Part shown: positions 35,746 to 47,785 of the stretch, in pieces
How positions within the stretch are numbered: the stretch's first letter is position 1
Layout of the letters: every line of letters begins with the position of its first letter
Source: Diphasiastrum complanatum
Lineage: Eukaryota > Streptophyta > Lycopodiopsida > Lycopodiales > Lycopodiaceae
Direction: 5' to 3'
DNA: 64,000 nucleotides
Assembly: GCA_029204225.1 (NCBI GenBank)
Contig: CM055114.1
Location: forward strand, 19,083,273-19,147,272
Made by a program: the position numbers and the translations under genes
The notes under the pieces: generated by a model
The model's database searches: none
The model's input: the letters and a program-made list of their open reading frames with translations, nothing else
What the model was told of the DNA's origin: nothing

Positions 35746-36162
35746 ACCTCACTTTATGGCTATTTTGTGCCGAAACCCTAAAACCTAAAAATCGATCATC
35801 TCTCACACTCTCTCTCCTCTCAGCTCAGCTCTCTCTCTCTCTCTCCCCGCTGCAACTTCCTCTTATCTTTCAGCAACTGCTGCAATCCGCTTCCAGAAGC
35901 TTCACTGCAATTGAAGATCAATCCACATGGAAATCCAGGACCTCTGAAGGCAGCAACAGATCCTCGCACTCCTGCTCAATTCTTGTCTGTTCCACACTAT
36001 TTATACAAAATTCAGCATCAAAAACACCAGAAAATTGCATCAATCCGCAGCTGACGGCTGCCATTAAAGCTGTTTTTCAAGCTCTTTCATCGGGATCGGA
36101 ACGGCGGCTCTCTCTCTCCAACACCTCACTTTATCTCTCTCTCTCTCTCTCACCCCCCCACA

Positions 36163-36217
<55 letters not shown>

Positions 36218-36377
36218 CTCTTTCCAGAAGTTTCTCAAAGCACGTTCTCTCTCTAAAATGAGCGTGTTTTCCCTTCAACTCCACTTCAATTTCCTTTCAA
36301 CTGCCCATCAAATACATTTTAGGGGCGGGCAAACATGGCCCAATTAAAAGCCACGATTCAATTTTTCTCTACAGCAG

Positions 36378-36439
<62 letters not shown>

Positions 36440-39400
36440 TGAGAGCTAGGAATTCGCGGCCCCCGGGATTGGGAGCATCCCGGGGCCCCATCCATACCAT
36501 CTTCAGATTGGGGTATGGAACTGTGATGGCATCCACTCATCTTCTACAACAGGTGATCTGATTGACTTTATCACTGGTCGAGACCTATTGTTTTTCATGG
36601 AGACTCACGAGAGCCAGGTGCGCGGTTTACCCACCTTCCCGGGATACAGATGGGATTCAGTATACAAATTTGAGACTAGATCAGCCAATGGCCGTGGTTC
36701 GGGAGGAGTGGCTTGTCTATACAGAGAGTCCCTTCATCAGATGTTTGAGTTTGTCAGGCATGATGAGCATGCACGGTATATTTGGCTTCGTATCACAGGA
36801 CGAGCGATTGGTTTGGACATGGATATCTTCATTGTTGCCTGCTATTTTCCTCCAGAGTCCTCCTCCTTTGTTGAGGGTGTTGGCTCACCTTATTTGGACC
36901 TTTCAGTGGATATCATCAGATTTGCAAAGCGAGGGCATATTTTCCTCACGGAGAGGTGAAAATTCCAGCCCCTTCTTGTACAAATTCAAGACCAAGATAA
37001 AAGTGCAATAGGCCTAAATCTGAGGTTTCAAAAACCATACCAAGATCAAGTATTACGGCATCAATCTGCTGCTCATTACTTCCCGTAATAATAATATCAT
37101 CAACATAAAGCAAAATAATGATGATATAATCTGAAGTATGCTTGACATAAAGAGTAGATTCGCTAAGACTATTAGTAAACCCTCGATCACAAAAGTAGGC
37201 ATGTATCTTTTGATACCACATCCTCGAAGCTTGCTTCAGTCCAGAAAGTGCTTTCTTGAGAAGACAAACTTTATCTTCTTGGCCTTCAACCAAAAAACCA
37301 GCAGGTTGTTGAAGGTACACTTCCTCATTGAGATCACTATGTGGGCTGTCCCCCTTCAAGATTTGAGTTGGGGCCACAATTAATGAATTTTTTTCATCAA
37401 AATGCACATCACGACTAACAATAATCTTGTTAGTGCTCAAATTGAACAGCCTATAGCCTTTGCTTTCACTACTATAGCCAACAAAAATGTATTTAACTCC
37501 TTTATCCTCAAGCTTTGTACGAAGTTTATTTGGAACAAAAGCATAAGCCGTACAACCAAAAATGTGAAAGTTAGAGATTGTAGGCTTCTTTTCATACCAA
37601 ACTTCATAAGGAGTTAATACTTTCAATGCTTTAGTAGGACAACGATTGCTTATGTCTACTGCCGTTATAACTACTTCAGCCCAAAACTTGTGAGACAGCC
37701 CCTTTGCTTTGAACGTGCAACGGGCCATCTCCATAAGTGTGCGATTCTTTCGCTCGACAACACCATTTTGTTGAGGCGTATAGGGAGTTGTCGTTTGATG
37801 TAGGATTCCCTTTTCTCGAAGAAATGCACCGAACGTATTCTTAATGTATTCCCCTCCTCGATCGGTGCGTAGGGTCTTCAAAGAATGCCCAAACTGATTT
37901 TCCACCATTGCTAAAAAATCTTTGAAACGTTGAAAGACTTCCGATTTAGCCTTCATAGGATAGATCCATGTAAAACGGGAAAAGTCATCAATAAAAGTCA
38001 CAAAATAGATGCACTTTCCAATGGATTCGGTCCTCATTGGACCACAAACATCACTATGAACCAAATCAAATTTATCAAGAACCCTTATAGTTCCATCAAT
38101 TGAAAAAGGTTTCCTTTGAAACTTTCCAAGTACGCACCCCTCGCATACATGCCCTTTCGGCTGCTCAATAGTAGGAATGTCTTCTACCATATTAAATATC
38201 TTCAGCTTCTTCAAACTTGCAAAGTTGAGATGCCCAAACCTTGCGTGCCACAATTCAGCCAACTCCAATGATTGTGATGTAGAAGCAACAAGACATGTAG
38301 AGGGAATTCGTCGCTCATAGGTATCCATAATGAATAAGCCAGCATGCATCGTTCCCGAAACAATAATCAAGAGTGATCTTTTAGAATCCTTGACAAGACA
38401 CTTATCTTCTTTGAACTCAACAACTAGTCCTTGTTTCAACATAGTTGAAACCGAAAGAAGATTCTTCTTTATTCCCGGAACATAAAGCACATTCTTAATG
38501 TACTTTTCTTCACCATTAGGCAAAATGATGGCTACAATTCCAATTTCATGAATAGAATAAGATGCATCATCCGCACATTGTACCTTACTTCCATTTTGCA
38601 CTTTCACTAATTTAGTGAATGCTTCTTTGTGAGAAGTCATATGACGTGTAGCACCACTATCAATCACCCATTCAATGGGCTGAAAATCAGCAACTTGCAA
38701 AACAGAATCTGAATTCCTCATAGATGTAGTAGTACTAGTAGAAGCAATATTAGACGCAAAAGCATAGTCTTGGTTTTAAAAGATCACCACTAGCTTCAAC
38801 CTCTTGCTCCAAAGTAGCAAGTGAAGCACTAGTATCAATTCCTTTACTCTCCTCTTTCGCAAGCTTCTTCTTACAATCCTTGATGAAGTGCCCATACCTT
38901 TTGCAATAATGGCACTTCCCTTTCTTCTTTTGAGTATTGACATTTTGACCTCCAACGGGCTTTTGCTCATCCTTGAAAGGAGGCTTTCCCTTTCCTTTTG
39001 ACTTGCCTTTGCCCTTGCCTTTCGTGAAGAAAGCTTGATCTTGTTGAGTGTCACCCGCAAAGTTTTGCCTCGTTTGTTCCTCTTGAAGAAGCAGCCCAAC
39101 AAGTTCATCAAAGGAGAGTTGTTGTCCCCTAAGAGAGATACTCAAAGATGAAACAAATGGAAGATAAGATGAAGGTAATGAGTTGAGAGTAATGGAAACA
39201 AATTGAGCATCCTCAATTATCTCATCAATGTTGAGAAGCTCCTCACAAAGATCCTTGATCTTCGTCAAGTGATTGGTCACTTGATCCCCTTCTTGCATCT
39301 TCAACAAAGAAAGCTGATTTCTAAGATACACCACTCTTGCTGGATTTTTTACTCTATACATAGTATATAGTGTATCCCACGCACTTTTAGATGTCTTACA

Positions 39401-42400
39401 AGACCTTATATGAGGTAAGATAGATCTTTTCACAGCAAGAGCAACCATAGAATGTGCTTGTGCATCCCTTCTATCCCACTTCTTTTGTTCTTCCGAAGAT
39501 GTAGAAGATGATGTTGATGATGATGATCCACGAGGTGTAGGAGGTGCCAAAGATGGCGGCCCCTCATCACCATTGACCAAATCCCACAACCCTTTCACTA
39601 TGAGAAGATTCTTCATCATGTAACTCCACAAGGAGTAGTTTGTGCCATCCAACCGATCTTCACTGAACAAAGAACCGATAGCTTCCGATTCTTTAGCCAT
39701 TACCTCCAACAAAATTTTAGCTTGTAGTAGATAGGAAAGAGAGCCTTTCCACAACCAAATCTACTCAAAAATTTGTAGCAAACAAAGAGCTGAAAGTAGG
39801 AGCACAAGATGTCTTTCAATCTGCAACCAAAGTGCCCAAAAGATAATGGATAGATGGCTGTCTTTCTGCACAAAAAAACCAGCTTCTTGAAAATTAGGTT
39901 AGCTTCGATTGAAGCCTACACCGAAACCCAATTAGGAAGCCAAATAGTGTGATCAACACACACTCCAATAGGGCTGTTGAAAGCGCCCTACTACTTGCTG
40001 AGAATCTGCAAATTTCCCGGCACAAGTTCACCTAACCTTGAATAGGGTTTGCTGAATTTTGGGCGCCCTCCTACACAAATGCAAACCTGAAAACAAAAAC
40101 AACAAGATAAGGAGACATCAGATTTTTGGGCGCCCTCCTCCAAACAAAACTTGCTGAAAACTGGTTGCATAAAAATCAAATTTGAGATTCTGATTTTTGG
40201 GTGCCAAAAATTGCTCCTCCAAGATCTCTGATGGCCGCCCTCCTTCAACCTGAAAAAAGACAAAAAAGGTGATCCAAACTCCACTTGAAAAGATCAACAA
40301 GATGCTGAAATTTCACAACAAAAAGTAGAAAAGCTCCTCTTCTGGTAGGGTGCCAACAAACAAGCTTGCTGCAGATCCGGTAGCTCTGATACCATGTAGG
40401 AAAGCAAGAGTCAAGTCACCAAGATCTAGTTATCAATCAATCTCCACAGAAAACAAGAGAGAAGAGGCTGGGCACCCAACTCTAAGAGAGAGAGAGAGAA
40501 AACAGCAACAAGAGCAATGGAGAGCAATGCTTAGCCAAACTGTAAAAATGGAATACACAATGAGCATCTAAGTGCTCTACCTGGATGTGGCCAAATGCCA
40601 CCAAACCCTAAGGTTAACCACTTACTAAATGTAGGGCACCTCCAAAAGTCAAGATAGGGCCCCTAAACAAAATTAGAACCCTAAGGACCCACGAGTCAGT
40701 ACATGACCAAAATTGGGTCCAACTGAACTTAAGACAAACTTAAGATGGCCTAAATAACTAAATACCCATGGTTACACAAATCTCGACCTTTTGGGTCAAA
40801 GTAACCTATGGATTAACTTTAGCATAGTCATTTATTTCTAACAACACCTATGCCAAGCAAATCAACAAGCCATCATGATACACAACTTTCAAAACATCCT
40901 TACAATCCAAAGCCAAATAATGATGACCCCCACACACAACTAGCACACAGACCAGAGAAGGTGCAATACTCTACATTTTAGCACATCAAATAAATAAAGG
41001 GCATACCACTATATTTTATTTACTTAGCATTCTAGATTTATATGTATTTTTCTTTTATTGAATCGAAGATGCTTCATGTGCTCCCATAAATATTACATTC
41101 TCGGCATGTACTTCTTCATCTTGTATGCCTTTGGTACTAAAAAGAAATTAATAAAGTGCACATTGCCATCATGTGATCTCCATTGAGTCACACACTACTC
41201 ACTCATTTTTCAAGGATGGTTCCATGAAGCTTTTAGCCATGATGTGCCCATTCATGATGGTATGGTAGTCATTTGGCATCATGGGCTCACCATCTTAGAA
41301 ATTGTGTGGATTGTATTGGTGCACGAGGATAATGGAAAACCAAACATACTACAACATTGAGGACAGTGGCCAACAAATATCAATAGCATGGATCAGAAGT
41401 TCGGCGCCATATGATACTAGTGCTGGACCTCATTTGGATCTAGACAACATCGTGTACACAACAACAATCATCATCATGTCAAGTGTTGAGAGGGAAAGTA
41501 TAACATTATCTTGATTTATATCATTTAATTGGAAAAGAAACTTGGCTTCGAGAGTGGAAGTGAGAAAGTTGGCTTGGATGTTGAGGGGACTGTCATGTGG
41601 TAGGTGTAGTAGGTGATTGAAGTGATTGCTAGTATAAGGAGGTGTTGAAGGCATATTGTTGGGCACAAAAGACTGGGGGTTGGGATTGATGGGTCCATGA
41701 TTGAGGCCCAATGAAAAGAAAGAGGGAAGTGGCCAAAAGAGATGTAGCAGGGGAGACAATTACGTCAATGATATATGAGATGAAAGGGAGTGAACCCATG
41801 AGGTAATTGACCATGCAACGACCACCACTGTGAGGATGGCACATGAAATCACCACAAGTAGGCCACCTACCTAGGCCATTGCAAATACACAATTTATGAG
41901 ACCTGAAATGTAAAAGATGTCTGCCATATGTTGTGGTCTCATATCTCTAGTAGCCGATGCTCTAGAAATACCCAACTCCTCACTACCAAGTGCATCAAGG
42001 CATACCACATCATGAATATCAATCAAACGATTAGTTATCTAGGAATTGAAGTCACCTAAAAGTTAAACATGTCCTCTCTCTGAATATGAGATAATGCCCG
42101 ATGATATCTCCACAAATGGAGAACTTCTACCCTCTATATATGAAGAAGTCTTAGGTGGAACAGGTAATCTGCACACCCTCTCAAGACCAAAGCTATGTCC
42201 ATGAAGTTTGATCCACATATATCATGCTTGCTCATTCATGTTATCACTATGAGAGCTAGTAGACATGGGAAGTCTTTGGATAAACATGCAACAACGCTTG
42301 ATCCTCTATCTCCTACAAATCTCATCTCTACCCCAAATGAAACCGAAAAATATCAACAAACCTCTCTCATGGCTCTCATGTGTTTGCATGAAGAATAGAA

Positions 42401-43279
42401 TATTATCACTCTCAATAGATAGAATCTCGTAGATCACTTTTCTTCAATGGTAGTGGATACCAACAAAATTCTAAAAATATAAACGCGAGTGTGATTGGGC
42501 CTAAGGGCACGCCCAGGCCCAAAGACCCCAACTCCCTATGCACAACCACCTTGAACTATGATCATGTCCATAAAATCACGTAGCTAGCCAAATAGATATA
42601 AACTAACCCGAGCTATTGGGGGTTAGGGGATTAGCTAGGGACTTAAAACAAGCTCACTATCTATCTCTTGCTATATTTTACTATCTAACCCATACTTACA
42701 TACCAACAAACCCTAGGCTAACCAAGGTTAGCCTGGATCTAACTATGGTAAATTAGCCACACGGATGCACCAATTAATTTTTGCTACTTTTGGCTTACTA
42801 AATATAGTTATATATAGACCGACTTGGGTTGGTCTGAATCTAACTATGGTTAATTAGCCTACGACTTCACACAGCTTGCCACCGATAAGGGTCACCTCGA
42901 AGCCTAAAATGTGGATTCACATTGTACATATTGTACATAATGAAAGCTAGTGCTATCAAATACTGTTGCAATATAAGGAGAACAAGATCAAAAACCAGTA
43001 GAAAACCTTTGTGCCACGCTGCCGGATGATTATAGAGCCAGCCTGAGCAGCTTGATCGCCATAGATCTTGACCCCTAATCTCTTGCCCTTTGAATCCCGA
43101 CCGTTCTTTGTGCTTCCTGAACCCTTCTTGTGAGCGGCTTCAATTGTCAGGCTGGGGGATGCTGCGGTCCTATTGTCACATGCCATGAAGCCATGGGTGC
43201 TGCCAAAGAAGGAGGCACGAGGGGAAGCGGAAAGAGAGAGGCCGCGGAAAGCAGAGGAGAGGGTGCAGAGCACAGCCAT
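34774..43279 (-). CDS. RPL27: Plastid ribosomal protein bL27, nuclear gene, three exons
   Basis: Protein of the large plastid ribosomal subunit; the N-terminus of bL27 reaches the peptidyl transferase centre. Exons on the minus strand: 43279-43007 (91 codons), 35267-35166 (34 codons) and 34953-34774 (59 codons plus stop), all GT-AG and phase 0, giving 184 residues. Exon 1 has a Ser/Ala/Arg-rich transit peptide ([20 protein letters not shown]) and then the mature start [20 protein letters not shown] and [11 protein letters not shown]. Exon 2 has [16 protein letters not shown] and [14 protein letters not shown], exon 3 [15 protein letters not shown] and a basic plant-type extension. The frame is intact. 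Intron 1 is 7739 bp and is loaded with transposons; intron 2 is 212 bp and contains a 58 bp CT array. Exon 1 lies far from the rest, so transcripts should be checked. Confidence 0.92.
34988..35045 (+). repeat. (CT)n microsatellite in bL27 intron 2
   Basis: 58 bp of pure CT on the plus strand, so GA in the bL27 transcript, followed by CACACACA. It starts 34 bp upstream of the exon 3 acceptor in transcript sense. Confidence 0.97.
35298..35343 (+). repeat. (CT)n microsatellite at the start of bL27 intron 1 (acceptor side)
   Basis: 46 bp of CT on the plus strand, only 30 bp from the exon 2 acceptor site. Confidence 0.97.
35681..35741 (+). repeat. (CT)n microsatellite in bL27 intron 1
   Basis: 61 bp of CT, directly followed by CCAACACCTCACTTTAT, a 17-mer that recurs at 36119 next to more CT runs. 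Confidence 0.97.
36136..36212 (+). repeat. Interrupted (CT)n array in bL27 intron 1
   Basis: CT runs at 36136-36151 and 36165-36212 separated by a C-rich stretch (ACCCCCCCACACA). Preceded by CCAACACCTCACTTTAT. Confidence 0.95.
36383..36436 (+). repeat. (CT)n microsatellite upstream of the LINE fragment
   Basis: 54 bp of CT about 60 bp upstream of the LINE endonuclease sequence. Confidence 0.97.
36497..36953 (+). pseudogene. LINE endonuclease fragment
   Basis: Plus-strand frame: GVWNCDG is the N-terminal motif of the apurinic-type endonuclease of LINEs, [10 protein letters not shown] holds the catalytic Glu, then [19 protein letters not shown] and [18 protein letters not shown]. It ends with [11 protein letters not shown] and [10 protein letters not shown], just where the conserved GDFN motif should follow; at that point the copia element begins. 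No RT part is left. It runs antisense to bL27 inside its intron. Confidence 0.8.
36946..38721 (-). pseudogene. Copia protease-integrase-RT, internally deleted but open for 591 codons
   Basis: [18 protein letters not shown] is the protease site; [15 protein letters not shown] and [14 protein letters not shown] the integrase finger; [34 protein letters not shown] and [16 protein letters not shown] the integrase core with D, D and E kept. After [15 protein letters not shown] the frame goes straight to [20 protein letters not shown], so that about 200 residues with the first half of RT are missing without loss of frame. [13 protein letters not shown] keeps both catalytic Asp. It ends after [18 protein letters not shown] at the break with the LINE fragment. 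Confidence 0.9.
38750..39700 (-). pseudogene. Copia gag in bL27 intron
   Basis: Starts [40 protein letters not shown] is the capsid start, [13 protein letters not shown] the CCHC knuckle. It is separated from pol by a one-base frame change near 38765: pol lies in the +1 frame. Otherwise uninterrupted. Confidence 0.88.
39701..40381 (-). other. Leader of the copia element
   Basis: Non-coding stretch between primer site and gag. The words TTTTTGGGCGCC and GGGCGCCCTCCT recur three to four times (near 40060, 40125, 40195 and 40235). Confidence 0.6.
40382..40394 (-). other. Primer binding site, initiator tRNA-Met type
   Basis: Minus-strand TGGTATCAGAGCT, the standard copia site complementary to initiator tRNA-Met, directly next to the LTR end. 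Confidence 0.92.
40395..40843 (-). repeat. 5' LTR of the copia element in bL27 intron 1
   Basis: 449 bp; on the minus strand it begins TGTTAGAAATAAATGAC and ends CTTTCCTACA next to the primer site. No second copy is present in the window. Confidence 0.85.
40844..42955. other. Intron sequence without recognised feature
   Basis: AT-rich remainder of bL27 intron 1 on the donor side. A segment ATCTAACTATGGT.AATTAGCC occurs twice, near 42736 and 42838. No transposon domain was seen. Confidence 0.45.
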
Positions 43280-44990
43280 AGCCAGCAGCAGCAAGGATAT
43301 CCCAAGAATGAGTGAAGGAAATTATAAGATGCGCTGCATCCAGAGCTTTAGATGCGCATCCGTTCCTTAGGGGTGGGTGAAATGTGCTCTAAGGGGCACA
43401 CTTATTTGCCCCGCCTTTTGAGTATGCAATATAATAGGTGATGCATAAAATAGCAAAGGAAAATTATTAGAAACAACAAAGGAAAAATATTAGGAGTGTT
43501 TTATGGTATTAAGAAGCATTCAAAGATTAAGCCCTTTATTTGTCATAAATTGTGGGACCCACGACTATTGCACGAGGAAGTTGATATGCAAGCTCTCACG
43601 AGAATGATTTTGCCATAAGAATTTACGCAATACCTAAAGGAAGCACAACATCTTCAAAGGCTAATGTGGCCATCACAACTTTGACAACATTGAAGCTTGG
43701 ATGTGCATCTGTGAACTTGAAGTTTCTACATGGTAGACGGCTTTCATCCAACCTAACTACGCACTCATTACCTTATGTGAATTATGAGTGGGCTCATTGT
43801 ACCATCCAATCTTTAATACACACATGTATACATGTGACTTTGAAATTTCTACACATAGAAGAGACTGCCACATCCATCATGTTTTGGCTATACATTTGGG
43901 GATGTCATTTAGATTCAAATGTTCACATTCAGCAATTCGGCCTACATCCCGAATGTCAAAACAATGTAGTTGTGGGATTTGCACAACATCCAAGAACTAA
44001 CTTAACCAAACCATCCAAAAGTGCAACATTTAAAAAATGCATGTGCTTGATAGGGCTTTGATTTTCGAAACGTGAGGCACATCCTAGGGGTGCATGTAGC
44101 ATGCAGAGATTGCATGTGGTTAGGCTAAGAGTACCATATGATGAGTGCCTTATGTTTGTTGACACATAGTAGGTGCATCTCAAAAAATGGAGATGGCCCA
44201 CATTTGCATGGAGCTATTATCCAACCTGAGCTTAGTGTCAGAGGCTCACTAGAAATCCAACTCATGGGTAACATGATGCTCACTAGTGGTTGTGGAGATG
44301 TATATGGAAGTGGGGTGGGGATCTACAATTGCTTTTTTATAGTATATATAATAGCTTGGTATTCAACTTACATTTGGCCTTCATCCCTTCAACCACTATC
44401 ATGCATACAAAGTTTCTGCCTCAAGTGGTAGGAGATGAGAATACAACATAAGCCTCACATTATGAAATTGATGCATTGACTTACAGATCAAGCCTCACAT
44501 TATGAAAGAGCAGTGCTCTACTGAATAAAACCAACAACCTTCTTAGAATAAGAGTTGCTTTTTTTTATTTTGATTAAAAGCAATTGAATTTTAGATATTG
44601 CATTAGGTTCTCCACTCTACCACCTAGGTTGTGAGAGTCTAGGGCTGTCTCCAGTTGGCATGGATTTACATGAGCAAGCTCAAAGCCAAGGCTAAGTCTC
44701 ATAGGTAGAAATCCCTAAATAGTTCGCTCAACTTGGTTAGCATGCATCATTAACTAGCACGGCAAATAGAAAAAACATAGCCCAAATCCAAAGTATGCCC
44801 AAATGTATCCTTGACATATAAGTCAAACTATAGTGAAATTCAATGAGTTATCACAAATTTTAATTTGGTGACTTTTGAAATATCAACAAGGTAGGTACAA
44901 GGAATCACAATTGTAGGATTTTGATGGAAACGTGGTGAGCGGCGAAAGTGGTGAGCAGATGAAGATAGATCGGTAGTGCGTCAGTTACCA
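43280..44990. other. Intergenic, upstream of bL27
   Basis: Should contain the bL27 promoter (minus strand). TTATAATTT about 45 bp upstream of the start codon is a weak TATA candidate. Open frames such as 43666-44061 (131 codons) show no similarity I recognise. Confidence 0.4.
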
Positions 44991-44999
44991 GCTATGAGT

Positions 45000-46836
45000 T
45001 CAAGATGAAATGGAAAAATTAGCATCCTATGCGCCACTTGCACAACTCTGTAAGGATGCTGCCATGATGGAAATCTCACACAAGATGAAGGATAATTCGT
45101 ATCGCTATGATGAATTATCAGATGGGAAATCAGAGGAACAAGAGTCAACAACGAGCGATGATCCAGCAAGAATGGAACCCTATGCAAGGCAACTAAGTGT
45201 AGCAAAGTCAAGCAGATCGAGTGCAGCAGAAGACCAAGAACCTTGCACTTCAAGTTCAGGCTGTCCTCAAGCTTATGCTCGCACGGTCAATTTTCTTGAG
45301 AAGGACGAATGTACATACTATTTTGGAAATCATCCGAATGCAAGATGTCCAATCAAGAATCCTCGACATGGACCAAAGGTGGAGCAGAAGGCCTGATAGC
45401 CAGATCCAGCGGTTCAAAGGTCACAAGCAAAATCAAGCCAACAAGGAGCTCACTGGAAGGATGGATGCCAGATTGATCCACCTAAATTGCGAGTTTCATC
45501 AACAAACAGTGACAAGGTATAAGTTTTAGTCATATCATCTTGCATGTCACCGAACTCAATGGAAGACCATAATAGTCTCACAGTCTATTTTGTGGAAGAT
45601 CCTAATGGGAATCTATTATCAGTGTACGCCTATCAACTTAGAGGTGATGGTGTATTACACTCGGTAAGATGCTATGGATGAGGAGGAAAACATCGTCAAG
45701 CCAAATGTCCACATCGAGGGAATCCATCAACATTCGAACCATGTTGTGCACAATGTGGAGTTAATCATTCATGCCGAGATTGCCCGATGAGAAATTCACA
45801 ATTAGCTAGGAGGCATTTGGCCTATGTTGATCGACATGCACCCGTGGTGACCCTTCCACCTCGAATGCACTATAAAAGAAAAATCCTAGTGCCACCAGGT
45901 TATGAAATAAGTGAGGAAGAAAGCAATCTGACAAAAGTCCCAAGGTATGCAGACACACCCACGAGCAAACCGACAACAACATCACAGAAGCAAGAGCTGA
46001 TAGAATCCATCAAGCCCATTGATAGCTGAGGAAGTCAAGAAATTGGCAACCGAGGAATTCTGGCAGGTTCTATCAGGGCTCTTAGCGTAATCATTGCAAA
46101 GATTTCTTCGTGATGAATTACAAAAGGGACCAATGTCAAAAGAGCAAATTGAAGGCAATTCAGCACAAGATCCAAGAAAAAACGCAGTCACACAACCTTC
46201 AGATGAGAAGTACAATGACCAGGGGAAGACTAAATTTGATGATTGCCCTTCAACGAGCAAGATTCAACCAAAGTCTAATTGTTCCACAATGCAGCAGCCC
46301 AAACCAACGCCAAACCCGGGTATATCCATTCTCAAAAGACCAAATCCAGGGAATCCAAGCCTGAATAGGCCTCCAGTCCAGCAAGCACCAATGCTCACAA
46401 CGACAAAACCTTGTCCCCAATTTGTAAGATTGACTGCGGAGGAGAGTATTCAGGCTCAAGCATAGCACGAATACCTAGATAGACAAAGTAGTCAAATAAG
46501 CACGTCGTATCCACATTACGAATTCGGAGAGTCTAGGACGTTGGGACCAGTTGCACCAATCTATGAGGAGCAATATCAACAATTTTTATCTTGGGATACT
46601 TTGATGGAATGCCTCAACTACCCAATTGTCGATGAACAAGGTTATCCAGAATGGCCACCAGACCCCTATGGGTATTATTGAAAATCTGGCAAGTCCGAGT
46701 TCTTGCTACTCACCATCAACAAATAAAGCCTCAGGTTTTACATAAGCAAATTCTATCCACACTTTTCCTAAAGCATCCATGTCCCAGCAATAAACAAACC
46801 AACAACAGCACTCCTCCACGACAAATGCAGGTATAG
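45000..46836 (+). pseudogene. gag-like gene directly upstream of an LTR, no pol
   Basis: A series of broken plus-strand frames. EISHKMKDNSYRYDELSDGK is followed by a knuckle-like CTYYFGNHPNARC (about 45310), then at 45668-45790 GGKHRQAKCPHRG and CCAQCGVNHSCRDCPMRNSQ, which repeat the order CCHC then C-x2-C-x3-H-x3-C of the gypsy Gag at 10370-10470. A Pro-rich part follows (KPTPNPGISILKRPNPGNPS) and then QQFLSWDTLMECLNYPIVDE. The frame ends about 150 bp before an LTR, with no protease or RT between. I take it for a divergent gypsy Gag of an element without pol. Confidence 0.6.
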
Positions 46837-47325
46837 TGTCGAGGGACCGGCACTACTATGGGCCAAGGACCCTGCTGTGAGTATTTCCTGTAGAATAATA
46901 AATTAATGGGTCCCACCACTTGAACTACTGTTGGCCAAGCCTTACTAAGTGGGCCCCGCCATAGCACAATAGAGCAATAAGTGTGAGGCACTAGTTAAAT
47001 AGAATAAGTTGTGTTCTAGTGACTTGGGGGCCCCAGGTGTAAATAAAGAAGTTTGAGGCCCAAGTTCACAAAGTCAAGTTGAAAAATAAGGAGTCTAAGT
47101 TGCACAAAGTAAGACTCACATGATTCATGTGACTTGTCTTGTGTTTTTTTAGAACCATTAGATTTAAGTTGTGTTTCTTTGAAAGGCTTGGATTAGTATA
47201 CTTGCCCCAATGAAGTGGCCAATCAGAGTGAAGAAGGCTCACGTCTAAAATCTATAAGAGGGAGCCATTTCCTTTGTATTGTATCTTCCATCTTCTTCTA
47301 AATAAAGCTTTGCTGGTCTCACTTC

Positions 47326-47448
<123 letters not shown>

Positions 47449-47588
47449 GGTTGGGACCGATAGCTTTGGGAAGGTGCTTGAGCCTCCAAAGTCTTTCTCA
47501 ATCTAGGAATTCCTTCTCTCTCTTTTCTCCTCTCTCTAAGTAACGATCGAATAGTTTGCAAGGTGTTCGGGCCTCCCAAACCTCTCGC

Positions 47589-47591
<3 letters not shown>

Positions 47592-47683
<92 letters not shown>
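47592..47683 (+). repeat. (CT)46 microsatellite
   Basis: 92 bp of uninterrupted CT, 144 bp after the first array. Confidence 0.98.
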
Positions 47684-47686
<3 letters not shown>

Positions 47687-47785
47687 CGTGCTACATGAAG
47701 ATGCCTTAGAGACCTCAATCTAAACCTACACTAAATCAATCAAAAATTGCCAAAAAAAAATACAAAATTAACCCCTAACCCACAC

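Larger units (their letters stand above)
36950..40843 (-). mobile_element. Ty1/copia element in bL27 intron 1, lacking its 3' end
   Basis: On the minus strand: 5' LTR (40843-40395), primer site directly adjacent, gag, protease-integrase and a partial RT. RNase H and the 3' LTR are missing; the sequence stops in RT at the LINE fragment. Pol also has an internal in-frame deletion. It is in the same orientation as the bL27 gene. Confidence 0.88.

Noticed and set aside
38755-38775. TTTTAAAAC between copia gag and pol as a programmed frameshift site
   Set aside because: The heptamer T TTA AAA has the form of a -1 slippery site in the gag frame, but pol lies in the +1 frame and the -1 frame soon stops. 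Copia elements normally have one frame, so a single-base indel is the simpler explanation.
43666-44061. 131-codon open frame as a gene
   Set aside because: No recognised domain, overlapping frames of similar length on both strands and no sign of splice-linked exons.
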